Below, one piece after another: positions 25,025-37,739 of a stretch of 64,000 nt of DNA. The stretch's first letter is position 1. Each line of letters starts with the position of its first letter. The notes below the pieces were generated by a model. That model searched no databases and had not been told where the DNA came from. It saw only the letters and a list, made by a program, of their open reading frames with translations. Source of the stretch: Trogon surrucura (lineage: Eukaryota > Chordata > Aves > Trogoniformes > Trogonidae); assembly GCA_020746105.1 (NCBI GenBank), contig CM036617.1, positions 175,364,412-175,428,411 on the forward strand. The letters are read 5' to 3'. The translations under genes and the position numbers were made by a program.

Positions 25025-28000
25025 AGATGAACATTTTGGAGGAAGCTGGAAGGATGATTTAGCCAGACTGAACGTCATTTAGAGACTGAATCTGCAGAAA
25101 ATCTTTCAAAAAAAGAACAAAGGATTACATGCATCCAAACAGTTTCTGCTTTGTTTGTGCTGTGTACTCTCTATTCCATGATGTTTACCTGTCTTCTTTC
25201 AGTAATCCTGATTTCAGTATGTTCCTTATGTTCTGTGTTTCTGTCCATCTTTCCTCCCATTGCTTATCTTTCCATTTAACAGATTTTTCCCTGACATACT
25301 TGGACTGATTTTAAATATCCAAATCTGTCTTTTCTAAATCACAGAAATAAATAACCTTATATAAAATACCGATTCTCTTATTATTCTGATTCTATTTATT
25401 CTGTTTTCTAACCCAGTTTCCTTAGTGTTTTGTTTTCTGTTAAACTGTAACGGGTAAGGACTCTATGATTTTGCATTCACTGGGCCCTTGTGCAATTTGT
25501 TAGATCATTTATCACTGCCATATCAACAAATAAGGAAACTGTCAGATAGAAATGACTACAAAACAGACTTTTTATTTTCTTTTGTTTATTTCCAAGACTT
25601 ATATGTGAACTGCATAAAGTTAGTGTGATTTTCTAGTGAAAATGAAATTGATTAATTTCCTTACATCAGCTTCAATTCAAACACACGCATGCCAACACTA
25701 GTTTGTTCCACAGACATGCTGTATCAGAGTCCTGTGTGACTGCTATGTTGAAAAGCCATAGAAAATTGTTAGGAAAGATTTCTTTGAATCAATTACGGAT
25801 AGTATCACATGCAGTCATTTTTTTTTATATATATTTGCAAGATGCTAAAAACTCAAGTTGAATTTCTTACAACATACTTTCTATTCATAGAATTGTATGA
25901 ACTCATAATTCTCGTAATTTTCAGGGTGCAAACTGATTATTAAATGCCAACTTTACTTATTCTCCACTTGCTCTTAGTGGGATCTGTGGTAGGAGAGGTT
26001 TCCTGAGTCACATGGCAGTAATTTTGCAGCCTGACTGCCTGAATTACATCACCAATAACAAGTAATAATACACAAATGGAAAGATGATGGCATATATTTA
26101 TGGCATCATAAGTCTTGGTGAACATTTCAAAGTTCATGACCACTTTCACAAATACCTGACTATTGCCTAAACTGTCATAAACAGAAAAGACCATGAAGAA
26201 CTGAATCAGAACTACAGTCTTCAAGTTATTTTTTTTTTTTGGTCAATGCTAAAGTAGTTATGCATCAGCACAGGAGTTATTTTGTTACTCTATTTTCAAC
26301 CCTGTGGAAATGCAGTGGTGATAGAGTGATCTCCAAAACTCACAGTGCAAGTTACGTGTTTTCTGTGATTTCTGTGAAACATTAATAAACCAGAGAGCAG
26401 CAGAAATGATTGTACTATAAGTTAAAGTTTTTATGGTCTGTGCTTTGCAAAATATTACAATGTAAGTTTATAATTGCAAATTAATTGACTTTCTAAGCAA
26501 AAATTTGAAGATATTCCAATCGGTTCACCAATGATAGTTTAAAGGGTTCTGTAATCAGAATGATGCTCTATTAGCATGTCATGAACTCTGAAGTAATAAA
26601 CAATAGGCACAGTAAGGAGAAGTGTTAGAAGTTGTCAAGGAAATAGGAGAGTACTTGACATATATTTCAAAATTCATTTGGTCTTTAATTTGAAGCATTT
26701 TCTTTCCTCAATATACAATATAGATATCAACGATAACATTCAGTCTAATAGACAGCACTTCAGCAGCAGAATATGGTTGCTTTAATGTATTTTACGGAGA
26801 AATACCTTAGAGAATTCTTAGGTGAACTTAGGGGATATGTATGATGAATGTGAATTTCTTTTTTTTTCTTTTCACTGGGGAGCAATAAATTCTGAAAAAC
26901 AACTGTGTGCAGGACCTTTCTACAAATTAAGAATACTGATATTTGAATTTTCTTACCAAGAAGTACCTCTAACTCAAATTAGGGGCTGTCAGTGTCAAGC
27001 TCAAGACTGAGAAGAACAATCCGTCCGGATAGACTTTGCCTGAGGCAATGTGAGTTAATGCAAAGCCAAACCATGACTGGAGGCACCCCATGATGTCTTT
27101 TCTCAGTTATATTGGGTTTTAATCTATTTGTATTGAGAAAAGGGGGTTTTGCTTCTGAAAAGACACCAAATAATCAATCATGAACGAATTTATCCAGCTT
27201 CTTACAATGCACTCTGATTTTTTGGTCAGCTTTGAGAGTAGCTCTATTAAACAGAGTATTTCTATTTCAGTCAGAAGAGAGCCTGCTATCAATTTCAATG
27301 GGATTAAGGCACCACCTACAGAGTAATTCTAGTGACAAATGGATATAAGCTGAAATATGACCATTTAATGTTTGTAATATTTCCACTGAGGTACTTTCTA
27401 ATAATTTTGAGTTGCTTTAAGAATTCAGGCAAGAGAAAAGCCCATTCCCAAATGCTGGGTTGAATTACACTTGGTGTCTTGGTACCTATTGTCACAAATA
27501 AAAATAAAATAAAAAAACAGGAAAAGGTAGCGAGTTAAAGGCAGCATCAATGGGAATTTGGATAGTAGGAAACTATTTAGTTGTGAGCCAAAAGAGGGCT
27601 TTTCCCAGTAATCTGAATCTCATTGACCTCCTGGATCTGGGTAACATGCACTGAACTAACTGAATTTTATTACTCTGGAAACACAGGTTGGTTTTTGCCA
27701 ATAACAACTGGAAAAGTCTTTACTTGGTTTTGGAAGCAATTTTGCCTGTTTTTTTATTCATTATAAAAATGGGCCTCTGATCCTTGACTCTACTCTGTTC
27801 CTTTGGGCTCTAGTACAGTGCAATTAAGAAAATAACGGTCTATGTGGTACTAAACTTTCTTCATCTAAAAGAATCAGTGTGTTAGTGCACAACGTATCCC
27901 ACTCCCCTTCTCTCTCCCCTCACCCAAGAAGAAGTTATTCAAGCTAAGCAAAGCCTTTTTTAAAAGCAAGGAAAATAATTCAATACCTTCATAAAATATA

Positions 28001-31000
28001 TATCACACCAGGGAATTCCCTCAGCTCCTCTTCTCACTTCATTTGCCTTAGGGTTACTGGGGAAGGCAGACATCCAAGTTCATGCAATTTTGCTGAAGTG
28101 AGACATATCAGATATTTGAACAAGAGGGATAAAGAAAAAAAAAAAGTCAAAAATTTATCTGCTACTTACTGGGATGGTTTTAACTATCCTAGTTTCAAAT
28201 GTGAGTCAAGTCAGTCTTTTTCTGCTTTTCACTAGTGTTATAAGGTTTCCAGATAAATTTAGCTTACATTGAGATGATGAAACAATTCTCTTGCTCTCTT
28301 TTTGATGCATGGCTGAAAGGAAAAAAAAATGAGAAAGAGAGAGAAGGAGAGAGAATTTTATCTTACACACCAAGCATTTTAAATCTTGAAAACAAAAGTA
28401 AACAACCTTCCTCCCATCACAAACTCTCACCAGCTAAAGCAGTACAAATGTGTTCCACTACAGGGCAGGAATGTTTGTGGAGAGAACTTCATGTTACCTC
28501 ATCTGAGAAGGAGGAATGAGATTCCTGAAGCTACGGGTCTGAAACAACTTTGTGTGAACTAAAATAGTGCTGACCAGACCAGCCACTTATGCAGATAACC
28601 AGTCCATTAACTAAATGGAAATATTTTTGCCCCTTTCTTAACTACCATACTACTATGGAAAGAATAGAGTTCTACATTCATTCAGTTCCTTCCTTGGTAG
28701 ACTGTAATTTTTCATTGATTGAGAAGGAAATGTGTTGGAAAATGCAGGGAAAACGAATAATGAAATAAATGATACAAAAGACTTTATTTTATCATAGTTA
28801 AATTTAAACTAAAACTTTCTGAAACATTTAAAGCACACAAAATTAATAATTCTTTTTCATTTCCTCAGATAAGAAAATCGAAACTGTTGTATCTATCTCG
28901 CTGTGATAATTTTTGCATCATATTTTATATGTACGTATAAGTCTCACCATTCTGGTTTGAGAAGTACCTTAACATGTAAGATGTAATTATGCAGAGTTAT
29001 TGCAGACCTGAGGCTCCATAATGTAGCTATTACTAAAAAATATTCCAAAATGAAATTTCAGTGATCTAGACCAAAAATAAACTGGTAGATTTCCTTTACA
29101 ATTTTAAATTTTATTCCCTTAGTTGAAAAAACCCTTCTAACAGGTAAAGAAAAAATAATAAAAATAGTTATTTTCCATTCTTTAGTATGCCATAAACATT
29201 TCTTCTTGGCTTTACCTGATCAGCAGCACAATTCTCTTTAGGTCTTTTCAATGATTGCACAAACTTTTGCTTCTGTTATTCATTTTGCCATCCTGTTTAC
29301 TGGGTTACAAGTAGAATTCCCAGAAAAGCCTTTTCAAGTATCTCTTTTGTCAGAAACTCAAATCGGAGAACAAGGTTCTTCTCATTCCAAAAACAGGTGT
29401 GGCAAAACTAGTCAAAATATTCTCAAAAATCCTTGGTGGTTTTAGACAGCTTTCTTAAGTTACTTTACCTTAAACCTTAAAAGGTTGTGTGTTGTCAGAC
29501 TTCATGAAGTTCATTTAAGTACTATAAAAGTTAGATGAAATATTCCTGGGAGAAATTCTGCATTATGTAGAATATGAGTATAGAGGATAACGGTAGGTTT
29601 TCTCTCTCTTAAAAAGCTAATAATGAATATTTTAAATGTTTGAAACATTCTTGCAGAACAGGACAAGAAATATTGTCTTACCACTGTCTCATGTCAACAT
29701 GTATCTTTTTTTAGATATGTAACATGAAAGAATTATCAAACTATTCAGATTATATTTAAAATTTGGTAAAAAAAATAAGAAAAAATATATTGGAAAAGGG
29801 AAAAAAATCATTTGAAAAAAAAAAGAGAAAGAAACAGAAACAATAAAAACCCTCCAAACTACCAACTAAAAAACCTAGTGATTTTTTCAGCCTGGCTATG
29901 ACATAAATCTGATTTTGATCTTACAGTTTTGCCTACCTTCAACGAGTAGGGTGGTTAAGGATTCTTTATCTCTTTCTGAGACATTTACTTCCATTGCTTT
30001 GTGTGATACTCTCCCCAGAGCTGTTAATCGTGAGAACACCACAACGTTTCTCCTTCATGGTTACTTCATCTTCTTTCCCTATTCACACAGGTTTACTACC
30101 ATTTCTTTGGACAGTGCTTGTACTAATATTGTTTAGGAACTAAGATTCTTCTCAGTTCCGAGTTATATACCTTCATATTACATTATAGCCTGAATTACAG
30201 TGAAGAAGACATTCACTGGAAAATAAAATGGTGGCATGAACTTCTATCACATCAGAGCTGATTCTCCTTTCCTTGATCTCTGCATTAAGAGAAGCATTTG
30301 CTATGGATTAAGCTTTGCAGGTGACATAGAGGAAACACATCTCTTGAGTATATTCTGATTTTTCTTTTTTAGTCCCTAGTTTATATGCTGTGGCTTTAAA
30401 AATTATAGTGACATCTGACTTTAATTGTTTCAAAAATTGAGCATTTTCTATGCTAGAAAGATTAGTTGACTTACTGCTCTGCTAGCAATATAGCTGAAGC
30501 CTCAGAAAAATTTCAGACTCTCGCAGTAGCCTAACAGAATTTTCAAAAAAAAAAAAAGTCTGAAAAAGAAAAAAAAATGTAATCCTACTGGGTAAATGTG
30601 TAATATCTTGATTTTGTTTCACACATTGAAGGAATTTATGTTCTTGCAAGATTTATTTCAATACAAAAGTGTCTGCTTTATAGAGAAAAAAAATCCTCTT
30701 ACAGTATGTGAAATTTGTTGTTAGCTTAGCTTAATCACTGTCAAAAATGTTTCAAAGTGTTTTCATTGAAGAAGATCAGTATATTAAGTTGGAAAATCTC
30801 CAAACTGTAGCCATCACTCACCCAAAGAAATAACACTCAACACAGCTTTGGTGCAGAGAACTTCAAGGAAAGTAGGAGAGGAGCCTGGGGAAAGAAATTC
30901 TAATGTTTCTGAGGCATCTCAGAACAGGCAAAGTCTTTGTGGGCTGAGTTAAGGTTTGAAACTAGAGGAATAAGACCTAATTCTCTCTGGTACAGATTTC

Positions 31001-34000
31001 CTAACAGGTGTCATTCTCTCTGTCATGTAATCACTCCCTCCTGTGATTCTTACCTGTAGGATTAATTTTTTTGAGAATTAGCCAAGAATTTCGTGAAACT
31101 TCTCTGTGTTTGTGATTTATATTGTGACAGCACAGTTATGTACCACCAGGGTAGTCAGGAATACTATTGCCACAATGTATCAGCCACACAGGAATTCTCC
31201 CTGTCAGATGTTGCAGCAAAGTGACTTTAAAATCTCAAGAAAACCAGTTTTCATTCAGTTACCCATCATCTCTCAAAGCCTCATACTCACAAGCACCAGG
31301 GTGTGGGCAGTCTGAGACGCTTGTCCATCAGTCAGGCTGGACTGGTGTGACTGGCTTGTCCAGGTGTGAAGTCCAGGATACATTGTCATCACATGGTGGA
31401 GAAGGGACATCAATTGTCAAGCCCTCTTTGTGTTTCCTGGTTTTCTGCTAGGTTGGTGACTGCACGCAGGTTATGGGTGTGCCTTTTTCTGCTCGGATCG
31501 TGATGTTGGATGGCAGATTGCTGATCTGGGAGCTGTTAACAGAAGCCATTCAGAGAGTCCTATCCCTGCTAATGAGCCCTGAGCCCTATTGCACCTCTTC
31601 TGAAACCCTTGCATGCAAACATCCTCATTTGCTCTTCGTTCACACCAATCTTAGCTTTTCTACTACAGTTCTCTAGAGGTTCACAGAATCACTGAAATAT
31701 CAATAAGAAAGATGACTTAACCCACTTCTCAGAAAATGTATTCCAGTCTTCCTTATTATACTATAACACCCTTTTCGGCAAATATGCCTCTATGGTTGTG
31801 TTATGTGAAAGTTATCAGTGAATATACATAAGTCACATGAGAATACAGAAGAGCTACAGATGTGGAACAGAATATCTGAATGAGAAGCAGAAAACCTGTG
31901 AGAATTACTTTTCTCTTGAGACAAATCTGTTCTTTCTAAACAGGATCACTCACATACAGCTGTGTGCAGGCCAACCTAAATTATTTTTGCAAGGAGATTT
32001 TATTTCATCTGTATCTGAGCAATTTCAATCCCTGAGTGTCCTTTTCTTTGAAAGTTTTGCTGCATCTTAAGAAATGGAATACAATTTATCAGATCTCATC
32101 ATCATGGAAACGAATGTGTTGAAAAATGTGGAAAAGTTATGGAATATTATTAGCTATCACTGGTGATTAACAACATTTTGATCTGCAGCTTTTATTTTGT
32201 GCAAAACCCCAAACTTCTCTGGAGTTAAACCATGTGGAAAAAAAAAAAAATCAACACTCTCCCACCAACCCAAATTTCTGAAGGCATAACTTTCATTAGA
32301 AAGAAATAACTCTGGGGAAATATTCTTTAGAGAATTTAGCTCTTGCTTTCAAATCTGTAGTTCCTCTGATGAGATTTGTGTAATTGCAGGGAATACTCAT
32401 AGATCTTGCAGGCCTCAGTAACAGCTGGGTCAACATTTGCTTGATTTCCTCTAGCCTATTGATGAAACAGTCTCCCACTGAATAAAATGTTTCCTTAACC
32501 CAGGTTTTCCTACATTCTGTGTAATGATTCATTCTTTCTGAGATTTTTTACTCTAAAGGAAAAGTGTAGCAGGTGAAATTCAAATTCTCACATTCTTCTC
32601 TCTTTTTTGGAGAGGAGGGGAGGAGGGAGTGGGAGATGGTCACTGTCTTGAGATAGTCTATCCACTTTCTTCCATTCTGTAACCACAATTCAAGTTCTGG
32701 AAATTGTCACCCGAGCCAGAGGAAATAGAAAGAAAGGCATTCTTTTTTTTTTTTTTTTCTCATTATTTTTTAATATTAATCCTAAATAATTAATTTTAAA
32801 TAAGTCATTCACCTCCCTGTCCACCACAAAAGTGTAAATAAGATCTGTTGTTTTCTTTAATGTAGTTTTTTGGATCATGGACCAAATAATTTCTCATGTA
32901 TCTGACATACATGAGCTCAGTGCCTTTTCTGCCTGATGGGACCCAAATTCCCACTCCCTGGAAGAGTGACAAGGCCACTAGACTGGGGATAAAAAGAGAT
33001 CACTTCTGTTCTTATTGAGTCTCTTCCACTATGTGTCAAAAATCTGTACTTCATTAGGTCAGATAGAAGGGACAAAAATAAGTAATAGTGCATATACGAG
33101 TGGTTGGGGATCGGCCTTCCAGCTAGAGGTGAGATTTCCAGGCCATGATTCAAAGACTATGCATTTTCCATTAAACAGTGACTGGAAAAAGCCACGTAAG
33201 TATTCCTTTGAACAAGAACCAGGGCTTGTAATGAAGTAGGTGAATGTCCTAAAGAAAGACCTACCAGATCTCCACTTATTCTAAGGAGAAAGGAATAGTT
33301 CCAGCTCAGGACTCAAACTTTTCTCTGCTTCCTGCCCTGTACAGCCTCTAACACAGGGCTGAGGAAAACCTCCTGGGAAACAGGAGCTCGCACTCGTTTA
33401 GTCTGGGGTGAGCATTTGCTTTGCGTTGTACCATTGGGTAAAACAAAGCACTGGTGGGACCAGTAGCTTTCCTTCGGAGGACTTGTGAAAATTAGTAATT
33501 GCTTCAACATTGCTGTCTATACTGGGCAGGCTGGCTTTCAGGCGCTGAAAGAGATCAGAAAGAAGGAAAAAAACCTGAAGTACTGGGAGGTACTGCTGCT
33601 GGGAGTTAATGGGTTTTCAGGATCAGAAATGGATAATGAGCAAAGAGCTCTCTTTGCAGAAAAATGTGACAGAAATGCAACCTTCTCCATTTCAGCCTGT
33701 AAGCTGAAATTGCCAATAAATTTCAGCTGAAAATGCATACTGCTGGCTGTGGGGTTGGTAGTTTATTCGTAATAGAGATTTGTCATCAAGGTGACTAATC
33801 CTTCTTCCCAAATACAATGCACAGTTACCAGCTAGTAAACAAGATGTGCTAATTTAAGAGCAATTCATAAGATTAATATTCATTGTAAGGTGATGTCAGT
33901 GACAGTGTTAAGTAAATTTCTCAAATAAAATATGATCAACATATTAAACAGACTGAATAGTCACCTGCACCTTTGTTCTGTTTGAGTAATTTATTGATGT

Positions 34001-36713
34001 CAAGAAATACTAAAGTGCATTTAGTAACCATCCTGTCTCATATATTGCATTTATTGACTGATCAATATTTGGATGGATTTTAAGGTTTGTGCATTAAAAT
34101 AAAACTGAAAACAAAACATAGTTTTACTCATTTAAAAAGGGAAATTGAAATATCCTTTCACATGGAGTAAATTTGGGAATAATGAGACATGCTTCTCTGT
34201 TACACACAGTTTTCTAGCAAAAAAAAGTGAAAAGTAAATGAGAGGAAAATGATAATACTGAGACATAAAGACTCACAGCAATATTTTCAGAATGAATTTA
34301 TATTAGTAATTTTCAGTGCAACTAAAATGTCTTTCTATTTGGAATTGGGGGTGGACAGGGTTCAAAATATAAGTGTGTATCATATTGATATGTCAATCAT
34401 AGTTAACAAGCTCTGTTGGGAGGTAATCTCTTTCAATCAGTCTCTTGCAGGCTGGGAGACAGCATTTATTACTCTGCAAATGAACCTGCCAGTTGGTTTT
34501 TACAGGAGGTGACATGAGTTAAAAAGGTGGTTAAATGGGGTCACTAAAGGAATGTAAGCACCTTTAAGGGTTAAGTTTGATAGTAGGACGCTAAAAATAT
34601 CCTGTGTGGAATTTTTTCTTGAAAAATGAAATTGAAAGGATAGAGGAAAAAACTTTTTTTGTTAAAAAAAAAAATTGGGTGGCCTGGTTTCTCTGAGATA
34701 CACAAAAAAGCATGTCCTATTAAATACAAAAATGTTGTGTTTGTGATATACTCCCTCTCTTCCTCCAGCCATACCTCCCTTTCTTGTTTCATTCCTTTCA
34801 TGGTTGAATAGTGGTAATTCCTCAACAGTTCATGAGTATGTTTCTAAGCAAATATTCTATCTTTCCTATGGCTGCCTCATGGTGATGCATACTCTATTGC
34901 ACTATTGACCCTAAAAATCTAACTCGCTGAAAGTATAATGCCTGCTTTGAAACATAGACCTTTTCCCTCGAAGTGAAGCCTTCTTTCCTCACTGCACCTT
35001 ATGCAGAGCTAAGGTAGAAGCTTTTTTTGACATATCAACATAAGGGCAAGTAGCTTTATCAGCCTTTTTTTTTCCTGGGAAAACCATGAAAGAGATGTAA
35101 TTATTACATCATTTTATGTTTTGGCCAGTGTAGCTTCTTGTATTTGCCAAACTATTGCAATCAATATAGTTGAATATAATCCCAGCATAATCATGCTGAC
35201 AAAATATTTAAGTGTTGTCTGGCAAAAGCTAAACTCTGTTTCTCCATTTCATGGCTATTACACTTTGGGAAGAATGGGAATACAGAAGAAATAATGAGTT
35301 TCCATGTACCTTACACAAGCTGCATAAAGACAAAGCAGACTGCTCTGCCTGAATCCATGGGGGACACACATTGCCCTCTGAACTGTTTCCACAGAACTGT
35401 GACAAACAAGCTATGTTAAGGGATATAAAGGGCTCAGTGATAATAATATGACAAATTTAAAAAGTAGACAAGTTTATGTGCTTGCTACATATGAAGAAAG
35501 GTATGTTTCTCCCATTAAAATGGTAAATTTTTGTAACAGATACTTCTCTTTGATGTTAGCACTAGGCTCCTGCCTCCTTTGAGCTGGTTAGCAAAGGCCA
35601 GTAGTGTGTATTAGTTTCCAACTTTCTATCTTCCAAGAAAATTCCTTCTTAGAAATTAAACGGGATTCTGCATTCCCATCCACAAGACTGGGCTGGGCCA
35701 TTGTTGCTGCTGCAAGTAATGTTACATTGCATAACCAAGTCTGAAAATAGGAAAGTTTCAACCAATGCATTTGTTCCTAATGCTAGTGGCTTCTTTATTG
35801 TGTTTCCATAAGGACAGACCTGTTCTCACCATGGAGTAGTTGTTTGCTAGCTTTCCCATTGAAATGGAGTGAGGTGTGAATGGACACATTCCAGAGTTAC
35901 TTTTGGTAACCAGGATATTCTCTAAGACATTCATGGAGTTTTTTGTCAAAACATGCAAACCCATGGAATTGTCCATGAGTAATTTCAATGCAAAAATCAT
36001 CTTTGTTCCAAGAAGTATGGAATCCTAAAAGAAATTTCTGATCTTTCTCAGGGGTGCATCCTCAGAGTATTTGCACGTGATCATAGTGTGAGGCTCAGAA
36101 ACTGAAATAAAAAGTAGATTTATTAGAATACCTGGTTTTTTTTTTCCCCTAGGCATTCACATAAGTAGGAGGTATATAACCTAGGGCTCTTGCTCGAGTT
36201 AACTCTCCTGTGGTTTTGTATAGTACTTTTTTCACCAAATTAAAACATTAAAATTTTGACTACAGTGAGCTGGGAAGCATTTTTTTCCTCCTTACCAAAC
36301 TTGCTGAAATTAAAAAAAAACAAACAGAAAACAAAAGCTACACATGAGAACAGACTTCTAGTTGGTCACTGACATTTTAAGTGACACAGATAATTTTTTA
36401 AATCTTGCAGATGAGTGCTTTAATAGCTCAGTTGTAAGTTTCAGTCACATAACTATGAAAGTTGATTCTAGTTGTCCACAATAAGTTTGTGGTGGATCCC
36501 AAAATGCCTATCATGAATGTTTTAACCATTTGGTAATAAGATCATTTTCACTGATCTAATAAATAATGAAGAATGATTTTTCAGTGGGGAGTATAAAATA
36601 ACAGCATTGGTAAGTAAATGCAAGATTTGATCATTCATGTATGTGGTAGGCCAGCCAGAGTTAAATTCTATGTATTTCCTAGGTTACAAAACAAAAATGG
36701 AAGTCATAACGGA
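25025..36713. other. AT-rich non-coding interval
   Basis: About 11.7 kb with no recognised gene. Frames such as the 94-codon minus frame at 25940-26224 (hydrophobic stretch ICVLLLVIGDVIQ), the 94-codon plus frame at 31167-31451 and the 81-codon frames near 28274 and 33485 match nothing I know and are treated as chance. GC-richer patches at about 31280-31660 and 33090-33600 are unexplained. There is a T17 run at 32742-32758. Confidence 0.55.
32742..32758. repeat. Poly-T run
   Basis: Seventeen T in a row, preceded by ggcattc and followed by ctcatt. It is not attached to any recognised retrotransposon body, so it is taken as a simple homopolymer. Confidence 0.9.
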
Positions 36714-36721
36714 GAATTCAA
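36714..36721. repeat. Possible target-site duplication, left copy
   Basis: The word gaattcaa occurs at the 5' junction of the CR1 and again at 37732-37739. Part of the left copy (attcaa) also resembles CR1's own codons before RVVVNG, so its status is uncertain. Confidence 0.4.
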
Positions 36722-37731
36722 AGAGTTGTGGTCAATGGCTAAATATCCACATGGAGACCAGTGACAAGTGGTGTTCCTCAGGGGTCTGTTCTGGGTCCAG
36801 TTCTGTTCAGCATCTTTGTCAGTGACATGGATGACGGCATCGAGTGCACCCTCAGCAAGTTTGCTGATGACACCAAGCTGTGTGGTGCTGTGGACTCACC
36901 TGAGGGAAGAGATACCATCCAAAGAGACCCTGATAGGCTTGAGAAATGGGCCAGTGCAAACTGCATGTGAGCTTCAACAAGTCAAAATGCAAGGTCCTTC
37001 ACCTGGTTCGGGCCAATCCTAGGCCCAGATACAAACTGGGCACAGAGTGGGTTGAGAGTAGCCCTGAAGAGAAGGATTTGGGGATGTTGATAGACGAGAA
37101 ACTCAACATGAGCCGGGAGGGCGCTCATGCAGCCCAGACGGCCAACCGCATCCTGGGATGTGTCAAGAGGAGTGTGACCAGTAGATCAGGAGAGGTGATT
37201 CTCCCCCTTACTCTGCTCTTGTGAGACCCCACCTTGAATACTGCATCCAGTTCTGGTGTCCTCACCATAAGAGGGATATGGATCTGTTGGAGCACGTTCA
37301 GAGAATGGCCACAAAGATGATCCAGGGGCTGGAGCACTTCTGCTGTGAGGACAGGCTGCGGGAGCTGAGATTGTTCAGTCTTGAAAAGAGAAGACTTCAG
37401 GGGGACCTAATAACTGCCTTCCAATACCTGAAGGGATCCTACAGGAAGGCTGGGGAGGGACTGATAGGACAAGGGGAAATGGGTCTAAGTTGAAGGAGAA
37501 TAGATTTAGATTAGATCTTAGGAAGAAATTCTTCAGTATGAGGGTGGCAAGACTTTGGAATAAATTTCCCAGAGATGTTGTGTCTGCCCCCTCCCTGGAG
37601 GTGTTCAAGGGCAAGTTGGACAGAGCCTTGAGTAGCCTGATCTAGTTGAGAGGCGTCCCTGCCCATGACAGGGAGGTTGGATTAGATGATCTCTAAGGTC
37701 CCTTCCAGTCTAGGCCATTCTATGTTTCTAT
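36722..37731 (+). mobile_element. CR1 LINE, 5'-truncated, about 1 kb
   Basis: A plus-strand CR1 that begins in the codons for RVVVNG just before RT block B. It runs through FADD and the C-terminal region and ends with the 3' UTR (GCGTCCCTGCCCATGACAGGG) and a tail ggccattctatgtttctatg. An 8-base word, gaattcaa, is present at both junctions. The tail has just over one repeat unit. Confidence 0.93.
36761..37640 (+). pseudogene. CR1 ORF2 C-terminal remnant, frameshifted
   Basis: The first piece carries [15 protein letters not shown] and an intact [11 protein letters not shown] catalytic box up to about 36970, where a frame change and stop follow ASANCM. The next frame continues as [25 protein letters not shown] and ILGCVKRSV to LPLTLLL, then a further shift. 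The third piece, from 37221, has [12 protein letters not shown] and [14 protein letters not shown] and stops after GEMGLS, before the normal C-terminus. The metal-binding Asp pair survives, but three frames make it inactive. Confidence 0.88.
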
Positions 37732-37739
37732 GAATTCAA
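37732..37739. repeat. Possible target-site duplication, right copy
   Basis: The word gaattcaa directly follows the CR1 tail and equals the bases at 36714-36721. Confidence 0.4.

Noticed and set aside
25940-26224. 94-codon minus frame with a hydrophobic stretch that could look like a membrane protein
   Set aside because: No family similarity and no promoter or splice context. Hydrophobic runs are common in translated AT-rich DNA.
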